64,000 bases of DNA from Distichodus sexfasciatus (Eukaryota > Chordata > Actinopteri > Characiformes > Distichodontidae), in contig JAVGVS010000001.1 in NCBI GenBank assembly GCA_032718565.1, positions 4,114,196 through 4,178,195 of the forward strand, given 5' to 3'. Positions within the stretch are counted from its first letter, which is position 1. The number at the start of each line of letters is the position of its first letter. A model generated the notes under the pieces. The model searched no databases, was not told the origin of the DNA, and saw nothing but the letters and a program-made list of their open reading frames with translations. Made by a program: the position numbers and the translations under genes. This document shows, piece after piece, positions 44,881 through 59,281 of the stretch.

Positions 44881-47800
44881 TATAAACTTTAAACTAGAAG
44901 TAGAAAGACAATTAGGATGCGGTACTCAGCCTACAATTAAGGTCTTGGAATTATCTTTTACATTGAATGGGCATGAAGTCAGTAACAGTTTCAATATGAA
45001 AAACATTTATACAGACAGTCTAATAATAGAACAGTATATCTTAAAAAGTCTGAGGTATGATGTTCTACTATTTGCTGCAGAGCTCATCTCCCTCAGCCCT
45101 TGTCTATCTGAAATGGACAACTCTTTCTGAAACCAAAAAACTGTAAATGACCATACAATACAGCCCTGCAGCATCCACCCCCACACCGTGTGAAATTGCT
45201 CGTCAAAATGTATGGTGCTATTTTAAATGTTGCGTGACCATACAAGGGCTTTATATTCTTAGAAACGGGAAATGCTGGCTGCTTTCCTCTAATTATGAGT
45301 GTATTAAAGATTGTCGTTTCACATTCGTGTGCTGGAGCAATAGACCAATTATTTCTCACACTACACTGTGCATAGCCTAAAACTAGAGCAGAAAACAGAC
45401 TGTGTGGCTGCCATGTTGTACCAGATCACCTGCTACCTCGGCCTTGTTAGTGGATGAAGTCACTCTGTTACTCTATCCAGTCTATACATAGCCAGCAGTG
45501 AAACAGTCATACAGCATAGTACCAGGCTGAATTGCACTTCATTGAATCAAAACTGTCTTCCTCATATTCCGGAACATCATTCAAATCAATTGCACACATG
45601 TCCCAGGGGTAGTCCAATTAAACAAGGTGGAATAGGAATTTATGTTTCACTGTCTGTCATAAAACATTGTTAAGATAACGAGCTCAGATTTTTCTCTACC
45701 TATGGGGAAACCACACACCACACACACACACACACATTTCCGCATTCATTACCCTAGGAGTATGAACACAGCATCCAATCTAATCCACTCTATTTGTCTG
45801 CTTACACTCCTTTAAAGCTGAAGGAACATGCATCATTTGCTCTAATGCAAGACCACAAATCAACAACATTGACTCACCAAGTAATTATCAATAAGTGACG
45901 CACTTGAGATTGGACACGATTGTAAACCAGAGTACAATGATGCACAAGTTGGGTGGCCAATTTCTAGTCCTCAGGGACCTTTTTTCCTCAAGTATCATTG
46001 GAAATCTTGAAAAGAATCAGTCATGCACTAAAACAGAACAGGCAACCATCATAACGTATGCTTTCGTTGGGAATAAATGACCCTAATTAAAATAAACCGT
46101 CACAGCACAAGTGTGTAAATATGTGTTTGAATATTTTAGAGAGTGCTGCTCTCATTTCAAATAGGAAAAAAAGGAACAGGACGTGAACAAACATGCTTTG
46201 ATATCTCAGTCTTTCTGAAATAGCAAGTAATGAAAATCACAAAAACATTATTAATGACATGTTAAAAAGCAATGCATAATTAGGTTGCAACAATATTAAA
46301 AATTAATCATTAAACTGCCACAGTCTTCCTTTATTCCAGAAGGAGCAGCTTAAAAAAGATCAGGGATGGAAAACTCTTTTCAGTTGCTGGGTATTATATA
46401 TATATATATATCATGGGCAATAATGTCTGCATTTATCATTCATTTAACATGATGGGCCTATCAGTAAAATAACAGCATCATGATGGTCATGGATTCATTT
46501 TTACCATTACAACAAAGAATATCTAAATGACAGAACATGAACTGTTGCACAGTGAACAATTCTCACGAGCTCAGACTGATCAAAGATAAACTCATTACTC
46601 ATTCCTAAATGACATAAAAGAGACTATAAAAGCAAACATTGCCACTCTTCATATTTATGCTGTAACATCCCTGGACAGACGCTTCATTTTCACTTCATCT
46701 CTTAAAGGGTATTGGACCTCTTAGCAGTATTTGTCAGGAAGTTGCATCATGCTTGACATTAATAAGGACTGTAGATGTGTAAAAATAGTTAGCACTCTGA
46801 AGTCACTGCACAGTTCTTACAGACTTCATGGAGCTGGAATCCCATGACCAGAGCGGGTCGGGGGGGAGGGGGGGTGCTTGCCGGTCAGACATGGCCACCG
46901 TGGGCTTAGACCCGTCTCTGACCCTATTTTAGCCCCTCAGGCATGGGGGGCATGTTAGTGTAAACCAATCAAACTGTCAGGAGGAGGGAGTCTAGGACAT
47001 TGCCTATCCTGAAATAAGCATGGTTACAACTCCTTGCATGGCTCAAATGCCTTGAGATGCTGCTGCGTGTCTATAAGGGCGAAAGCTTTTCCATGATCTA
47101 TAATACAAGTAAGACGGCTGATGACAGTGTCTTAGCAGTGTACGTAAAGTGCTCACAGTCATCCAGACTGATCACCATGTGACATGAAAAGGTCTGATGG
47201 ATTGAAATGTGTCAACAGTTCTGGGCTATCTAGTGACGAGTTCTGTTCGGTTGAGATCTCAAATGACAGCGGCGTGAAGTAATCTAGGCGCCAAGTACCT
47301 GCAAAAATAAAACAACTTTATTTTAAACTCGTGTGGTCAGGAAGGTCAGGTATCCAGAGGCGAACAGCAGTGAGAGAGTCTATCAAATGTTCAAACTGAA
47401 ATTGTGCTTGACAGAACTCTTGTTTTCATTCTGCTGATTCATTCCTTAGTGAAAGGAAAAAGGAAATATCACTGCATGTTGTTTTAAAATGTCAATATGA
47501 AAAATGTTTATTATCAGATAGAACTTCCACCGATATTTCTGCCATGCAAAATTAAATATGTTATTTAAACCAGTCTGGTCCAAAGAACTACTAGCTTCCA
47601 AGATTACATCCAGCTCTAATTCAACACACGTGGCTTTAATAGTCTGTGCAACAGTGTTTCCTAAGGCCTTGAGCAGATTTATCATGCTAATGGTAGTACT
47701 AATTTTTGCAGGATGCTAGATTTCCAGGTGCAGGGTTGGACTGCCCTAAACATTGCAATTCAAATTCTCATTTGATGACTAGATGTGAAATTAAACCCAG

Positions 47801-50800
47801 ATATCAAAATCAACATAAATGCCAGAGCGATTTATCAGGATTTATCAAGTGTTTCACATATGACTATGTTTACTTCTTCAACACGGCACAAATTGGAATA
47901 CCGTTACACAAAAAATTTTGGGAAAAGAACGCCTTTCATAGGCATTTCACCTTAATGGTTTCACCTGAAAAGCCACATAAGTCTTGATATACCTTGTTTG
48001 CCTGTCCTTATTGTACCCCCCCACACACACACACGCACACACACACATCCCTGCCTAGTGCAAGACTATTGCTAAATCACTTCTGACAATTTAGTCAATG
48101 ATTAATTATATTTTGAACATCCAGATGAGTGTAAATTGATTGTGAATTTTCACCATGTAGCATCATCTCGGACTGCATAGATCATCTCAAATATGCAAAT
48201 ATTTTGTTACTTTGTCCAAAAAGGCCAGCAACACCTTGCACAACAATCATTTATATTTATTCCTATTATATGCAAAAACAATTTCACTCTATGATAATGA
48301 AATCAAAGCTGGTTAACTTGAAGTATCCATATTTAGCTTTTTTATACATTACTTTCTAATTAAACGTGCAAGACCCCTCAGGACAAGATAAGAAAGCACA
48401 GCAAATCAATGAACGCCACGGAAATAAAATGAAATGATGTGAATTGCTCTCATTACATTCCATTGACCTGTTATACAATTTACAACCATATGCAAATGAA
48501 TTTGTTTGCTGGAAGCATCACCCACTCACCAGATGTAGTGGTAGCACTAGTTCTAATGGAGTAGAGTCAGGTGTGATAGAACTCCACAGACTGAGTCGGT
48601 ACTGTTTGGCCTGGCCTGCAGGTTTCCTGACGTGCCAGCAGTCCTGCAAATCCACTCAAGGTGGTGGAGACCAGCTCCTCCAGCAGCCTCACCCTGTTTA
48701 CTCTGTCCACAGAACTGAGGGGCAGCTGGTTTTATTTCCAAACCCTCCTCTCCCCTGCCCTCATATTGCCACCTACTGCCACCACGGCTTTTTTTAGATG
48801 CTGCAGAGTCCCAGAAATACTCATCTCTACATTTTCTGAGGCCCCAGGGGCTCGCACTTTATGCAGAAAAATAATTATTTTCTATATTAGCTGACAGACA
48901 ATATTATTAGTTTTGTAAGAATAAGACAGTTTTCAGTTTCAGTACAGGTTCTGTTATTTTTGAACATCAACATAGCATGAAACTATACAATTATACATTT
49001 TCATGACATTTGATAGCAATGTTCTTTTGTTGTCATTTCTTTACAGGAGAATCTGTATGGTGCTTGATCTGACCATGACCGGTTTCGCCAACACAAACTG
49101 TTCCTTTTATTTTGTCTGTTCATATTTTCCTGCACTACATTGCATTAGAGGAGCTAGCATTGCAGATGTAATGGTTCACTTTATTCGACATTTCCTATGT
49201 ACCTTTTTCATGTTTGATTGCCCCTCTGTGTCTAAAATCAAAAGAGAACATAAAACTGCAGAGGCCAAAACGTGACTCAAAGCCCATCCACTTGCTGGAA
49301 TGCAGCGGACACAGCCCCATGGGGGAAGACCTGTGAAAGGAGGGGTTTTAGGGTCTTTAATCTGGATCAGTGCTGTAATGGAAGGCCTGTGGGGGTTCAA
49401 AGGGTGCAAGAGAGACACCTGAGGCTGAGAGAGGGAGTCATAGAATCAGTTGTTCTTTCAGTCTCAGCTGGATGCCAGGCAGCTTCAAAGCCCCCAAAGG
49501 AGACTAAAGTGGCCAGATGAGTCAGTCGCTAGCGCGGCCAGATAAAGCAGTCTGCACTGGAAGTAAGCGACACCTCCTCTCTCCTTCCCAAGCCAGGCTG
49601 TCACCTGGGCTCAGAAATAAGCCAGTCGCATCTCCTACTCCACGTCTATAGCAATATCAGGAAAGCCCCAGAGCAAGATGAGCCGAGTACTCCTGAATAC
49701 CTTTTTTTCCTGTCACCTCCTTATGTAAAATACCAGGTATCAAGGGAGTGTGAAAAACTGTAAGAAAAATAGAAAGTGAAATAACATGAGAAAATGCATG
49801 TTATCAGTAAGTGACTAGGTCATAACACAGAGTATAGTTTCTATTACCTTCGGTTTAGGTTTTGTTGTCGCAATATTCCAGTGCACTTTATCTGATCTTG
49901 AGTAGAATGGGACTTTTTTTGTTACTTTAAAAAATTCAATGCCTGGTTGAATTCTCAAACTACAGATATTAAGTGTGATTTGTCATCTGTGTTGAAGCTG
50001 TGTCATGCAGTACAGCAATTTTTCAATCTGAAGATTTTCATCACCAGATCTGTTTGTGTTAATGGTATATTTTGGGACTTTGCCCTTTGCACTCTTGAGG
50101 GTAAAATGATCCGATTTAACTCTATTGTTAACATTCTTCTGAATGAATTAATGATAAAGTAGTGCACAAATGCCTGGAAATAGTTGAGCAGCAATTAGTC
50201 CAATTTCTTATGAGCCCCTGAAATGAGAGTGTCCTCATATAAATATAGCTGAATTGCTCATGAATCACCCAGTACTGATGCAAACATCCTCAAATTAAAG
50301 CAGACAATCAGCAGGCATTTTAAATATGAATTCCTGCCTGTCCAGGCACTGAGCCAAAACAAAAAAGGCATCGCTGTCGAGTAACATACAAATTGCATAG
50401 TGTAACTATAAGATTTTATAAGCTTTTGCCAGCACCTGCATACCTTTGTCACAGTATTGTCATCCGCCCCATCATTCAGTCAACCTTGTTTTACCACACA
50501 AGCTGTATTTATAGATTCAAGCCATCGTTTATGCAACAAGAAGCAATTCTTAACATACTCTACAATGTCATCTCTTTCAGGGACGATACTCCCCTTTCTG
50601 CCTGTCAGTGTCCTTTGATGGTGAACAGTGAAGTGAAGCCATGCAGAGAGACTCAGGAGCTGCCTACCAGCCGAGGCTGTCAGCTTCGCTTCCCTCTCCT
50701 CTCTCTCTCCCTCTCCTTACCTCCAACCAGCTGTCTCTCCTTAACCCACTTGCTGTCTTCGTTCCTCCCGCACCCCTCGCTTTCCCTACCATCTTCAGAA

Positions 50801-53800
50801 TCTCACACTTTCTCACTGTCTCTCCTACACAGGAGCTAAGTAGTGACTTCCCTCTCAACCATTCCCAGGTGCTACATGTGACTGAAGACATGCCAAGATC
50901 ACCATGAAGGTGAAAGAGACCATGAACAAGAACAACAGAGAGAGAATAATGGGGTATGTGCACTTTAGAACACCTCTTTAATCTCTGACAGGGCTTTGCA
51001 TGAACACACAAACACACACAAGCACACACACTCATTCAACAGGCTGTATAGCATACACTAGGTCAAGGTTGCCAGAACTTTTATAGCAGATGAATAGGTA
51101 GTGACAGAAGCCAGACTTTGCATTGCATTCTGTCACTCCGGCATAATCCAGCTCATAATTCACCGTCCCAAAGCTCTTTAGTCAGCCGTGGGCACTGCAT
51201 GCATGTTTGCGTTTAGTCTTTCACAACCAGAGCTTTGGACCATTCCTGTTGAATGACAAACACAGTAAGGTGCCACAAACATAATCTCACAGTTTATTTT
51301 CAGGGGCATGTGATTTGTTACTCGTCATACGCTACTAGGCAAAAAGACATATTGAAAGGTGAAATATCAGAATCCGTTTGAAAGGGCCTCTCCTCATTAG
51401 TAGCTATACTAAGGCTTTACATAGACTAATAGTAAATTCCAAGAATTAAATATTGTCAATTATTCTGAATAAATTCTCTGTAAATATGCTGCACTGCATT
51501 CAAACCAATATATCATATATTTTTTCTAGATTTTTTTCAATCTATCTTTCATTAACCAGGTGAAAAGCAAAATAAAATCACATAAAAGCAACACCACAAT
51601 TTCACCTGCTTTTAGAGCACAGTCTAAAGGAGCGTAATTTAAAAATCCACAAACATCCAGACAGTATAGTGCTCCATTCCAATTAAAACAGGAAAAAGAG
51701 GAATAAATTAGAAATGCAAGAGAAAGCGGATGAGGCAGCAGTTCTTTTTTATGGCTTTGTGAATAATTAGATTTGCAGTAATAATAACATTTATCAGTCT
51801 AATATATGCAAATAAACATTTGCTGTTTTACAATGAAATTGTCCTGGCATGTTAAAATTATCCTGATTTTTAACAATTAGGCATCATATTGCGTATATTG
51901 AGGAAATGATGCAAATTCACAGAGCTACATATTTGATATATAGATATTATATACATCTATTTTCTATTTTAGTAATGGGAGACCACTACCAGCAATCTTT
52001 TGTATTTTGTTATAAGAGAACACTACTGATCACATTTTATTATGATTTTAATGCCTTCACAAAAGAATCTATGATTATCGCAAGGGTTTAAAAACTGATC
52101 ATTGCAACAGAAATTACCTGAACTATTAGAATTAAATAAGTCTTTACAATTTTGCACAGTTAAGGCCTGAGGTGTGTTCTTTTGGAAAGAAAAAAGTAAT
52201 TTACTTTTCATTTACTGTAAATGAAAAAATCTTGACAATTGCAGCAATGGAGAGCACTGTGAGGGGCTGTCATTAGTCTGCCAGGACTTCAGGTTGCTTG
52301 AATTTGCCCCTGACCTTTACATGGCAGAACATAATGGATTTGAATGTTGAACTCACCAGAGACCTGCTGCCGGAACACATAGAGAATGACAGCAGAACAT
52401 GTTTTAAAAGGAGATCTTCAACACTTAAGGAAAATGATTTTGGAAGAGAGATAAAATTAGTGCTAAGGTCAGGGATATGTTAAGCTTAGGCTTACGTTTT
52501 GGGCTTGCATTTCAGTCCATCTTTCATCATCCTCTCTTACTACAGAAGAGTGCCTAAGCATTTAGTGTGTGCAATGCTAATAAGCTACAACAGCTGGCAA
52601 GTTTGGACCAAGGCCTCATTCAGCCTTCCCCTTAGCTTCTCTGCTACATTTGACTATCACTCTCTCTCTTCCTCTTCTGTCCTCCCCACTAAACTTGAGA
52701 ATCCTTCTCTGGCCCTTTTCCCAGACTGATCTCTGCATTACGAGATCACATTTTACAGAAATGGCGAGACTCGACCGTGAGTTCTGCTAGCTTTCTCCTG
52801 CTACTGCCGCTAATAAAGTCCAGTCTTGCCAACAGAGTTTTGGCTCACTGGCCTTCCCAGGAAAAAGTAGAGAAAGTAATGTTGAACAAGATTCCATTAA
52901 ATCTGGGGTAATGAATAGCTCTTTAAGACTTGATTTCACTTTCAGTCTCCACATGCCTAGCTTATTTAAATGGGTGTAAGAGCACCAAACTTCAAGGACA
53001 CTGGAGCAGAAAAGCTGGAAAGTATCACTTTGAAGAGGATGATGGTAAACTGCGGTGCAGCTATAGGTAAGACTCCTAGAGCTGACCCACATACAGTGAG
53101 ACTGGTTCACTGGAACATTGAAAGGCTGCCAAAGAGTGTTGGGCTCAGACAATCTGCTCTATTCTCTAACTCTGGCATTGCGTCAACAACCTTCTATCTC
53201 TTCAGCCCTCTGAAATTTCAATCACAAAGCCATTACTGACAGTGATGTGTGCTAATGCTTCTTTACCCATTAATAACAGCAGCAGCAACAATATATGATG
53301 ACACTTAGGAATCCATAGTCTTTAATGTGACTGCATAAGGCATTTAACGCCCCTGGACATGAAAGGTGCTTTGAATTGGAAGTGCTATCTTATAGTTTTG
53401 TAATATGTTTCAGTCTAGAACTACAGATTGGAGTTGAAATTGATGTTATATACACACATTTAAAAGGAAATATTTAGATATACACTGAAGTTGATTTATT
53501 TGTTCTTAAGAAACTTAAGGCATTTAAATAGAAAACCCAATAAGTTATGGTTTTGCACAAATATGAATGTAATAAATTTAACAAAAGATTGCTTCCCAGA
53601 AGTAGGTTTATTTTTACATGGGCCAAATCTTATATAATAACACTGGTCAGTGTCAGAACCTTTGTTAAACCTGTGTAGGTTTTAAGAACAAATTTCTCCT
53701 TAAGAACGGCCCAGTGCTCTCAGGGTCACAGACATGATTAACTGAAAGCCTGTGTTGGCACAATGACCAGGGTTGGAGAGTTGCTAACTAAAATTACTGA

Positions 53801-53884
53801 TGCTACTAACTGAACTACTGTTTCAGCATCTTTTCAGTAAAAAAGCTACTTTTTCAGAATCTCCTTTTTTACATGTGGTAGAGT

Positions 53885-54135
53885 AACAGGGAGTTGGCCC
53901 TGTGATCTGAGGATCACTGGTTCAAATCCTAGATACCGGCTGTAGCTTAGATACTTTTAATCATCAGTAGTTTGTAGACTAAAAAGCTATCATTTAAAAG
54001 TATTTCAGGGACAGCCTCCCTTGGGATTAAGGGCCTTGCTCAGGGACCCAGTGGTCCTTTTATAGGCTCTCCTGCGATTTGAACCCCCCTTAAGGTAACC
54101 AACACAGGATTCCTTTCCTCCAGACAACTGCACCA
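53885..54135 (-). mobile_element. compound SINE fragments
   Basis: 54003-54135 is a reverse-oriented SINE segment (TTAAGGGCCTTGCTCAGGGA; box B region as GCGATTTGAACCCCCC) shared with 55414-55565. A plus-oriented tRNA-like piece with GGTTCAAATCC lies beside it at 53885-53950. Confidence 0.6.
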
Positions 54136-55413
54136 CCTCCACCCCACCATAAGAATTGCGAATTTTATCCATCTTGAGTTCTCGTTTATGTTGCCCAGCT
54201 CTAATGTTCTACACCTGTATTTGTGTGTATTTAAGCCTGTCACTCTCCTTTGTTGTTGCCTTGCATCTGATGTCATGTCGAGATGTTCCCTTTATTTGTT
54301 ATTAAACTTTCCTGTCGTGCCGGCACCTGACTGTCACAAATGGCTTTCGTTGCCTTAGAACTGTTGTTACAAGGCTTTACAATTTACGTGTGCACTTATT
54401 GGTACTCTGAAAATGAAAAGAAAAATTCATAGAAATGACACAGTGCTGTGCAAGAATATTACCGCTGTGCTGGATATGTAAGTGTGGGTGCCATTGAGTC
54501 TAGCCTGAGCACATGTGTGAGTGCAGTGTATCACATGCAGACAGGAGCGTGTCAGCACTCGTCATTCCTGTATGCTACACCACTGGGAAGCCCACCCTGC
54601 CTGGAAGGACACACAGAAGGAGCCCAAAATACATTTCAAAATGTAAATTTTCAAGATTGGCAAGGGACGAGCAGAGAGAGTGTGTGTGATTAGATGGTTT
54701 GGAACAGTGAGGCTCTCAAGACGTTTGAAATAAACACAGAATAAAGGTATAATTCATCATGAAATCTTTTCTACTATGAAATATTAAACTTGATCTATGG
54801 CATGAAAAATTGAGGACAAGATGAAAAAGAGGGATACGTAGTGCTACTGTGCTTCTTGAGGTGGAAAGCACATGCATATTTATCATGAGACATCAATAAG
54901 GAAATCTGTCACCATTCATTTTTAATCAAAAATCTGCTATGTCAAGGGTACTGAGCTATCCTGACACACTTTTGTGGAAGTAATCTGTGCATGGTAAAGG
55001 CTGATTTCCCCTGATTAGCTGGAAAAACAAGTGTAAACAAGCAAACACAGACAACAAAAAGAAAGCTGACAGTTTCAGTGAGAACCATTCCCCCAATCCC
55101 AAACAAAGAAGCCCAGGAAGCCCCTCATCTGCAGTATCTCATCAAATTACATTTCAAATTAGCATTTACTGTAAACAGGTTCCAGAAATTATTACTAAAT
55201 TGGGGGAAATCATTATAAAAAGTGTTATATATGTGCATCTTAAATCTGTCACTACTGCCTCAACATGAAATCTAATGCAGTTTTAATGCCAGTAATGATT
55301 GCTGTCCTAAGGCAGACAACCTGGCAAGACCATAGAAGACCACAGTACATTTATTTAGAACACCACATTTTGAAGACATTCTTTTGCTGAGTTATCTACA
55401 TTTCCAAATTACA

Positions 55414-55565
55414 GGGACTGCCTCAGTGGAGCCACTTAGGGTTAAGGGCCTTGCTCAGGAGCCTGTGGCTGCAATGCTATTACTTTTACGGCTCCAGCTA
55501 TTAGACTCACCCAGAAATGACAAGCACAGGGTTTCAGCTACTCAGGAAACAGTTCCACCACCACC
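55414..55565 (-). mobile_element. SINE fragment, second copy of the 54003 type
   Basis: GTTAAGGGCCTTGCTCAGGA and the end GAAACAGTTCCACCACCACC parallel the copy at 54003-54135. Confidence 0.6.
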
Positions 55566-56322
55566 ATAATAATTCCATAAGTGTTTATCAAACCCCAAAT
55601 ACATTATTACACTTTCACCCACATGTATGACTCCTTTAAAGAAAGGAACACACCAGTAAGACCTCAGAGGTTGATCATTATATAAAGAGTCCAGTCTCAT
55701 CTTTAAAACATGGTGACAGCCATTTTGGACAGTGCAAAAATATACTGCAAAAGCAACTTTTCAGGGCACATATTGAATTTAAGCCAACAGAGCATTCACA
55801 AGGATAATACACAAATGGCTGGATGTCATAAAAGTTTGATGTTATTAAATTACTTTTTTCTGCTGCTGGTTCTGAGTCAGTTCTTCCTATCTAACGTCAC
55901 TATCTGATCTCACAAGAGCTCTTTTGGCTGAAAGAGCACAGATTCCCACAGACACAGTCCAAAATCTTGTGCAGTAGCTTTTACAAAGAGTGAGGTAATA
56001 ACAACTTTATATGACATGCACACAGTTTTGAAATGGGATTTCCAAGAAGATCATATATGTATATTGTACAGGTACGCTGTCACAGACATAAATACACAGA
56101 AAAAGTACAGGTGTAATAGGAAGCCTGCTTAAATAATCAGTCATGGCTAAGCAAGGGGATATGTTTAAGATGAAAGCAAGGGTCTGTAAATAACCCTTTC
56201 ATGCATTAATTATGATGCAGTGATTCAAAATGTATGAATGGCTTTCGGCTCAAGTTATGGCACAAACGAAAGGGTTAACATGTTCTAAACGCAAGTGTGT
56301 ACTCAATATTATGAGTCCTTAC

Positions 56323-56442
56323 TTTCCATTATAAAGCTCCCGCCTCTCCTGTGGAACTGCTGCTTCCACCTTTGAAGAGGAGCCCACTGGACTGGATTGA
56401 AACGATGCTACAAGGGCAGGATTGTAATGATTAGTAGTTCTC
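56323..56442 (-). CDS. xirp2: probable upstream xirp2 coding exon
   Basis: A 120-nt open stretch reading RTTNHYNPALVASFQSSPVG, SSSKVEAAVPQERRELYNG, and two bases of a split codon. The acceptor is TTTGCTCACAG and the donor is AATGGAAA|GTAAGG. Two bases carried over join the first base of the 43397 exon to form a Lys codon, so the frame continues exactly into the well-supported exon. Composition (Ser/Glu-rich, disordered) suits the XIRP2 N-terminus. I do not recognise the sequence from a named isoform, and the exon before it, which must end two bases into a codon, was not found. The 13-kb intron between them is large but plausible. Confidence 0.58.
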
Positions 56443-57780
56443 CTGTGAGCAAAGAGAAACAAAGCAATCATGTTTGAGTGATCAAGTATGAAGAGCACAC
56501 AATTGAATTTATATGAGAGGCCCTTTGAGACATAACTCATACTTTGTCTTACAAACAGGATTATAATCTCACATGCACACTGTTCACTCTCACTCTCACT
56601 CTTTCATATATCAGTTACAATCCACTGAAGCAAATCTAACTGAAGGGGACAACATGCATTAAGGGGCTAAAATCCACTTCATTACAGCATTATTATTTAA
56701 TAATACTTATTTATACACAGAAGAAGACTGCATGCATGCAATAGCTACGGCACAGAACCACAATGTTACTTCAGCATTTGATGGAGCTATATATACAGTA
56801 TGTGTCTGATTTCACAGTAAACAGGCTTGTTGTATTTACCACTTCCCACGTTGCAATAAATGTAGTGAATGCACCAAAATAAACAAGAGAAGCATATGAT
56901 GTTCTGTATGATACACCGACTAAACAGATCAAAAACAAAAACAAAGCTTTACAATGGTCAGCACAGCTGGAACATTACAATATTTCAAAAAACAAGTTTA
57001 CTAGGAAGATCAATCCTGTATATTCACTGCAAGTCACTAGACTTAATGTACAGTAATAGCATGAAATTCCGTCTTTCATCTTAAAACATCAAAACACGGC
57101 CATTGACATTTTTGCTCGGTGCATCACCAGCTGCTATGGCAACATCAAAAAGCCACATCACTAACAAAAAAAGCGAACAAGCCTCTTCCTTTTCATCTTC
57201 CGGAAGTTAAAACGCTGAAAAAAGGCAATTTCAGCACATTGGCATCCCTTCATTCTCATCAAGCCTTTGGCAACAAAACACCTACTTTTGTCTCTAAAAT
57301 CTGTTTACAAATCAGACTCTCTCCTGATGGTGCTTCCGCCAGAGGTCCTCTGAGGGACTGTGGGCAGATTGTGGCAGGAAGAGAAACCCCTCATCTAATC
57401 AGTAAAGCGCTGAACTCTTGCTCTGCATCACTTTGTTTAAAAAATCTGTGCCTGCATAAATCCTCCATGACAAAAGAGGAACGACGCGGATTCAGAACAG
57501 CTCTTTTTAGGAATAATCTCCTCCTCAAATTTTGTTTATTTTTTGGTTTGATCCCCAGTCCTTCTCGTTCTGTCTCCCTCTCTACACATCCCCAAAAACT
57601 GCTGCAAAGTTCAGTACCCTTTGCACCTCCATAAACCAGAATACCATAGGCTACCCTCGGTCATTTCTACTCATAATCACCAGGGAAGATTTGCTCTTTG
57701 GGACAGAGATATAGAGAAAATAGCAATTGGTCATAAACTCCCCTCTCTCGCAGAAGAGGGTCGTTTAGAATAGCCCTGAT

Positions 57781-57815
57781 CTTTGTCTTCTTCTTCTTCT
57801 TCTTCTTCTTCATCA
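57781..57815. repeat. (TTC)n microsatellite
   Basis: A run of TTC/CTT triplets. On the minus strand it reads as poly-Glu or poly-Lys, which makes chance open frames here look coding. Confidence 0.9.
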
Positions 57816-59281
57816 AGGTTATGGAGCCGGTCTGGGCTTAAGGAGGAAGTTCATCTCTGCCCATGTGGGTTATATTTAGTAGGGGGGTTATTGAAAGGGG
57901 CTTTCCAGTAGAGTGCTGAAAAAGAATCCGACTGTGGTCAATGAATGTATACCTGAAACCTTCAGACCACTTCTTGTCATGCAACACTCCAGTTACACCC
58001 ACTATTACCACTACTCAACCAAAGTACTGGACCAAAACATTACTAAGAAAATTATAAAAATGTAATGAATCATTTTTGGGTTGTTGTGAGACGCAAGTGG
58101 CTTAAACAAAAAGTGTCTGTTGCTGAAGAAATGTATTTACTTCTCTTTTTTACTGCTCTTTTGTCTTTGTTTTATTTGTTGGCAGTAAGAGGGTTCCTCC
58201 TCTTCTTCAGTTCTTCTTCAGTTTTTCACACTTTTCTACAATCTTCTGCTTGTAATGGTCTCTCCTGACGGTGCCTTTTCCATTTTCTTCCTTTTTTTGA
58301 GAACAAAATGGAAAATCTGAAAGAGTCTTTTTGGGGTGTATGAAATGGAAATTGGGGTTTTAGTATTTGGTTCCATTGTAAAAATGAATGAATGAATCCA
58401 TGGATTGTATATGACCTTTATTTTATGTTTGCAATTCAGATACACCCTCAGTATAGCACTTGTGGAACAAGAGGCACAGTGGTTGGCTGTTTGACTGCGA
58501 GGAAAGCAGCAGGCGTCTGTTTTGCCACGATTATGGCCATATAAGCTCTGACTCCGCAGCTTAGATAAGGCAGATCAGTGAGGGAGATTGAGATGTAAAG
58601 TGGACAGTACTGGACAGCAGCAGCATGGGAGACCAAGGGGATTTAGAAACAAGGCTCTATCTCTTCCTCCCAGCTTTACTGGATTGGCCTGTGGGAAGAA
58701 GGGATGGAGGGGGAACAAAATCACAAGATGCACAGAGAGAGAGCGCGAGTTAGAAAGAGAGTAAGACTGAAAGAGCTGACAAGGGAGAAGTTTCCCTTGT
58801 GTGAAAATTTGTTTGGAGGATGCCTTCAATTTAAGCGGGAGGTCTTTTGTTACAGAAACTTATAGTTTGGCACACACTAAACTCTGGTGGATGGCTTTGA
58901 GGACGGAACCCTGCTTTTTACTCTAGAGGCAAATGAATTGAAGCAAAGGTTTAGCATCTAAAAACACAGCTGTGTGCACTCTGTGCACATTTTTTTGCAA
59001 ATCAGCATCATGTTCTTGCAGTGTTATGACTTATCTTTGCATGGCTTATTGTTTTCGGTGCACTAAAATTGAACAATGCTTAACACCAATATAAATCTTC
59101 TGTTTTTGTTGTTGTTGTTTGTGCTTTTGTCATCTGAAGCTTTGCTATCTTGTTGTCTCCTTCTCTCAACACATTTCCTGCTGTAGGATGACTTTCTTTT
59201 TGAGTGTGAGTACTTGTCTGGCACAGTGGTTCTCTCTCTGCTCATTACCAGACAATGTGGTAGCTCTGCTTCTTACAGTAG

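Larger units (their letters stand above)
43398..56322 (-). other. large xirp2 intron, no exon found
   Basis: About 13 kb of mostly AT-rich noncoding DNA. It includes an interspersed repeat (44731-44880), a long (AT)n array (44260-44302), a short one (46395-46411) and SINE pieces (53885-54135, 55414-55565). Phases of the exons at each end fit directly, so no further exon is needed here. Reading frames at 48444-48797, 50393-50839 and 52787-53152 lack splice context and recognisable protein sequence. Confidence 0.55.

Noticed and set aside
57119..57634. 171-residue plus-strand open frame
   Set aside because: Low-complexity Ser/Leu/Lys content, opposite strand to xirp2, no homology recognised. 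Kept only as a note.
58250..58300. Short minus-strand ATG frame (MEKAPSGETITSRR) as the xirp2 first exon
   Set aside because: Phase would fit exon 56442 with a GTAGAA donor, but that donor is weak and nothing else supports it.
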